From Streptomyces sp. Ag109_O5-10 (GTDB lineage: Bacteria > Actinomycetota > Actinomycetes > Streptomycetales > Streptomycetaceae), in contig NZ_FNTQ01000001.1 in the NCBI RefSeq assembly GCF_900105755.1, positions 6,820,001 to 6,884,000 on the forward strand: a DNA stretch of 64,000 nt. The letters are read 5' to 3'. The position numbers and the translations under genes are program-made. The notes under the pieces are model-generated. The model was not told where the DNA came from. It saw nothing but the letters and a program-made list of their open reading frames with translations, and did not search any database. Below, piece by piece: positions 62,356 to 64,000 of this stretch (position 1 is the stretch's first letter; the number at the start of each line of letters is the position of its first letter).

Positions 62356-63168
62356 GTGAAAAAGCTCTCCGCACGACGACGCCATCCGCTGGCGGCGGTC
62401 GTCGTCCTACTCCTCGCGCTGGCATGCACAGGGGGGCTGTACGCCGCGTTCGCACCCGCGGGCAAGGCGCAGGCCGATGAAACATCCCAGTCCCTGACCA
62501 TCGAAGAGGGCAAGAAGCTCTACTCGGTCGGTTGCGCCAGCTGCCACGGCACCGGCGGTCAGGGTTCGTCCGACGGCCCCAGCCTGGTGGGCGTGGGCGC
62601 CGCGGCCGTCGACTTCCAGGTCGGCACCGGCCGTATGCCGGCCGCCACCTCGCAGGGCCCGCAGGTCGTCAAGAAGAAGAACATCTACACCCAGGCCCAG
62701 ATCGACCAGCTCGCGGCGTACGTCGCCTCGCTGGGCGCCGGTCCCGAGGTCCCGACCGCGGAGCAGTACGGCCCGGACGGTGCCGACATCGCCAAGGGTG
62801 GCGAGCTCTTCCGCACCAACTGCGCGCAGTGCCACAACTTCGTGGGCTCGGGCGGTGCGCTGACCAAGGGCAAGTTCGCCCCGAGCCTTGAGAACGTCGC
62901 CCCCAAGCACGTCTACGAGGCCATGCAGACGGGCCCGCAGAACATGCCGTCCTTCCCCGACACCACGCTGACGGAGAAGAACAAGAAGGACATCATCGCG
63001 TACCTGAACGCGGTCAACAGCAGCAACACGGAGAACCCCGGCGGCCTCAACCTGGGCGGCCTCGGGCCGGTCAGCGAGGGTCTGTTCGCCTGGATCTTCG
63101 GTCTCGGTGCACTGATCGCGGTCGCCGTCTGGGTCGCCGCTCGGACCGCAAAGGCCAAGAAGTCATGA
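62356..63168 (+). CDS. qcrC: Diheme cytochrome c of the bc1 complex
   Basis: A 270-residue actinobacterial QcrC. An N-terminal membrane anchor is followed by two c-type heme domains with CASCHGTGG (near 59) and CAQCHNFVG (near 156), each with downstream Met ligands (GRMPAAT, NMPSFPD), and a C-terminal membrane helix (AWIFGLGALIAVAVWVAA). It carries electrons directly from the bc1 complex to the aa3 oxidase. It starts at GTG 62356 and overlaps qcrA by 4 bp. Confidence 0.96.
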   Translation: MKKLSARRRHPLAAVVVLLLALACTGGLYAAFAPAGKAQADETSQSLTIEEGKKLYSVGCASCHGTGGQGSSDGPSLVGVGAAAVDFQVGTGRMPAATSQGPQVVKKKNIYTQAQIDQLAAYVASLGAGPEVPTAEQYGPDGADIAKGGELFRTNCAQCHNFVGSGGALTKGKFAPSLENVAPKHVYEAMQTGPQNMPSFPDTTLTEKNKKDIIAYLNAVNSSNTENPGGLNLGGLGPVSEGLFAWIFGLGALIAVAVWVAARTAKAKKS

Positions 63169-64000
63169 GTAGCCAAGACATTCCAGAAGAGAACCTGCCC
63201 GCTGAGCAGGACCACCACGCGCACGGCGCGGTGAGCGTCGCGGACGAGAGGGACCCCTTCTCGGACCCGGGTCTGCCGCCCCACGAGCACCGGATCCAGG
63301 ACATCGACGAGCGGGCCGCCAAGCGGTCCGAGCGCGTCGTGGCCACGCTGTTCACGGTGTCGATGCTGGCCACGGCCGGCTTCATCGCCTCCTATGTGAC
63401 GATCCCCAAAGACAAGTCGATCTTCGTCTTCCCGATCGGTCACATCAGCGCGCTGAACTTCGCCCTGGGCCTCACCCTCGGCGCGGCGCTGTTCTGCATC
63501 GGCGCGGGCGCGGTCCACTGGGCCCGCACCCTGATGTCCGACGTGGAGGTCGCCGACGAGCGGCACGCCATCTCGGCCCCGCCGGAGGTCAAGGCCAAGG
63601 TCCTGGCCGACTTCAAGCAGGGCGCGAAGGAGTCGGCGATCGGCCGGCGCAAGCTGATCCGCACCACGATGTTCGGCGCGCTGACCCTGGTCCCGCTCTC
63701 CGGCGTCGTGCTGCTGCGCGACCTCGGCCCGCTGCCCGGCACCTCGCTGCGCCACACGGCGTGGTCGAAGGGCAAGCTGCTCGTCAACATGAACACCAAC
63801 GAGCCGCTGCGTCCCTCCGACGTCGCCGTCGGCTCGCTGACCTTCGCCAAGCCCGAGGGCGTCGAGGAGTCCCAGGAGGACTTCCAGAACGTGATGGCGA
63901 AGGCGGCCCTGATGATCATCCGGCTGCAGCCGGACAACATCAAGGACAAGCGCGAGCTCGAGTGGTCACACGAGGGCATCGTCGCCTTCTCGAAGATCTG
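63165..64000 (+). CDS. qcrA: Rieske iron-sulfur subunit of the bc1 complex (partial, 3' end outside window)
   Basis: The first 278 codons of the actinobacterial Rieske protein. The acidic N-terminus (DIPEENLPAEQDHHAHG) is followed by three transmembrane helices (about 62-82, 88-115 and 165-185), the three-helix form typical of actinobacterial QcrA. The 2Fe-2S motifs (CTHLGC/CPCHGS) lie beyond the right edge. Its ATG overlaps the qcrC stop. Confidence 0.94.
   Translation, partial: MSSQDIPEENLPAEQDHHAHGAVSVADERDPFSDPGLPPHEHRIQDIDERAAKRSERVVATLFTVSMLATAGFIASYVTIPKDKSIFVFPIGHISALNFALGLTLGAALFCIGAGAVHWARTLMSDVEVADERHAISAPPEVKAKVLADFKQGAKESAIGRRKLIRTTMFGALTLVPLSGVVLLRDLGPLPGTSLRHTAWSKGKLLVNMNTNEPLRPSDVAVGSLTFAKPEGVEESQEDFQNVMAKAALMIIRLQPDNIKDKRELEWSHEGIVAFSKI

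Overview
The window is chromosomal DNA of a Streptomyces species: very high G+C with strong third-position GC bias, frequent GTG starts, ATGA/GTGA stop-start overlaps, and a complete spore-pigment (whiE-type) type II polyketide locus beside a long block of Streptomyces core genes. I see no rRNA, tRNA, CRISPR, insertion sequence, integrase or prophage gene.

Layout. (1) 1-8.4 kb: whiE-type cluster in canonical order: a divergent FAD hydroxylase (cut by the left edge), then SchA/CurD-like protein, cupin, KS-alpha, chain-length factor, ACP, aromatase/cyclase and TcmI-like cyclase. It converges on an unusual methyltransferase-fold gene that shares an operon with a secreted beta-helix protein. (2) 8.5-11.7 kb: DUF4191 membrane protein, a small conserved protein, and the lipoate genes lipA and lipB. 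(3) 12-20 kb: NsdA-like regulator, FAD oxidoreductase, TIGR01777 epimerase, GNAT enzyme, MarP-like membrane serine protease, a peptidoglycan-recognition amidase and small proteins. (4) 20-29.4 kb: aceE, a GntR regulator, an E2 acyltransferase, lipoamide dehydrogenase and leucyl aminopeptidase. With lipA/lipB this is a 2-oxoacid dehydrogenase and lipoylation region. (5) 29.7-37.5 kb: cobalamin lower-ligand genes (cobS, cobT, a CobU fusion) mixed with membrane-lipid genes (MprF-like, rhomboid-like). (6) 37.6-49.6 kb: envelope-stress block: HtrA-like lipoprotein protease, DUF3043, pspA-pspAA, a two-component system, an RND permease and a PQQ-propeller Ser/Thr kinase. (7) 49.6-56 kb: nadA, erpA, a PfkB kinase and a cysteine desulfurase-TusA fusion (Fe-S and NAD supply). 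(8) 56-64 kb: respiratory genes ctaC-ctaD-ctaF, an L,D-transpeptidase, a degenerate receiver protein, then ctaE-qcrC-qcrA (qcrA cut by the right edge).

From memory, blocks 2-8 follow the S. coelicolor order around SCO2196-SCO2150, whereas whiE in that species lies far away (SCO5314-5321). The whiE/DUF4191 junction would then be a rearrangement specific to this lineage.

The most notable non-gene signals are: a perfect 21-bp palindrome that contains the ctaE start codon; a 17-bp palindrome inside the putative aceE promoter; a probable CTG start overlapping the upstream stop codon (39869); a dispersed family of imperfect palindromes in at least eleven intergenic copies, two of them in tandem arrays; and several strong bidirectional terminators. 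No wholly new multi-gene system is obvious. The best candidates for undescribed biology are the beta-helix/methyltransferase pair beside whiE, the degenerate receiver in the respiratory locus, and the ctaE start-codon palindrome.
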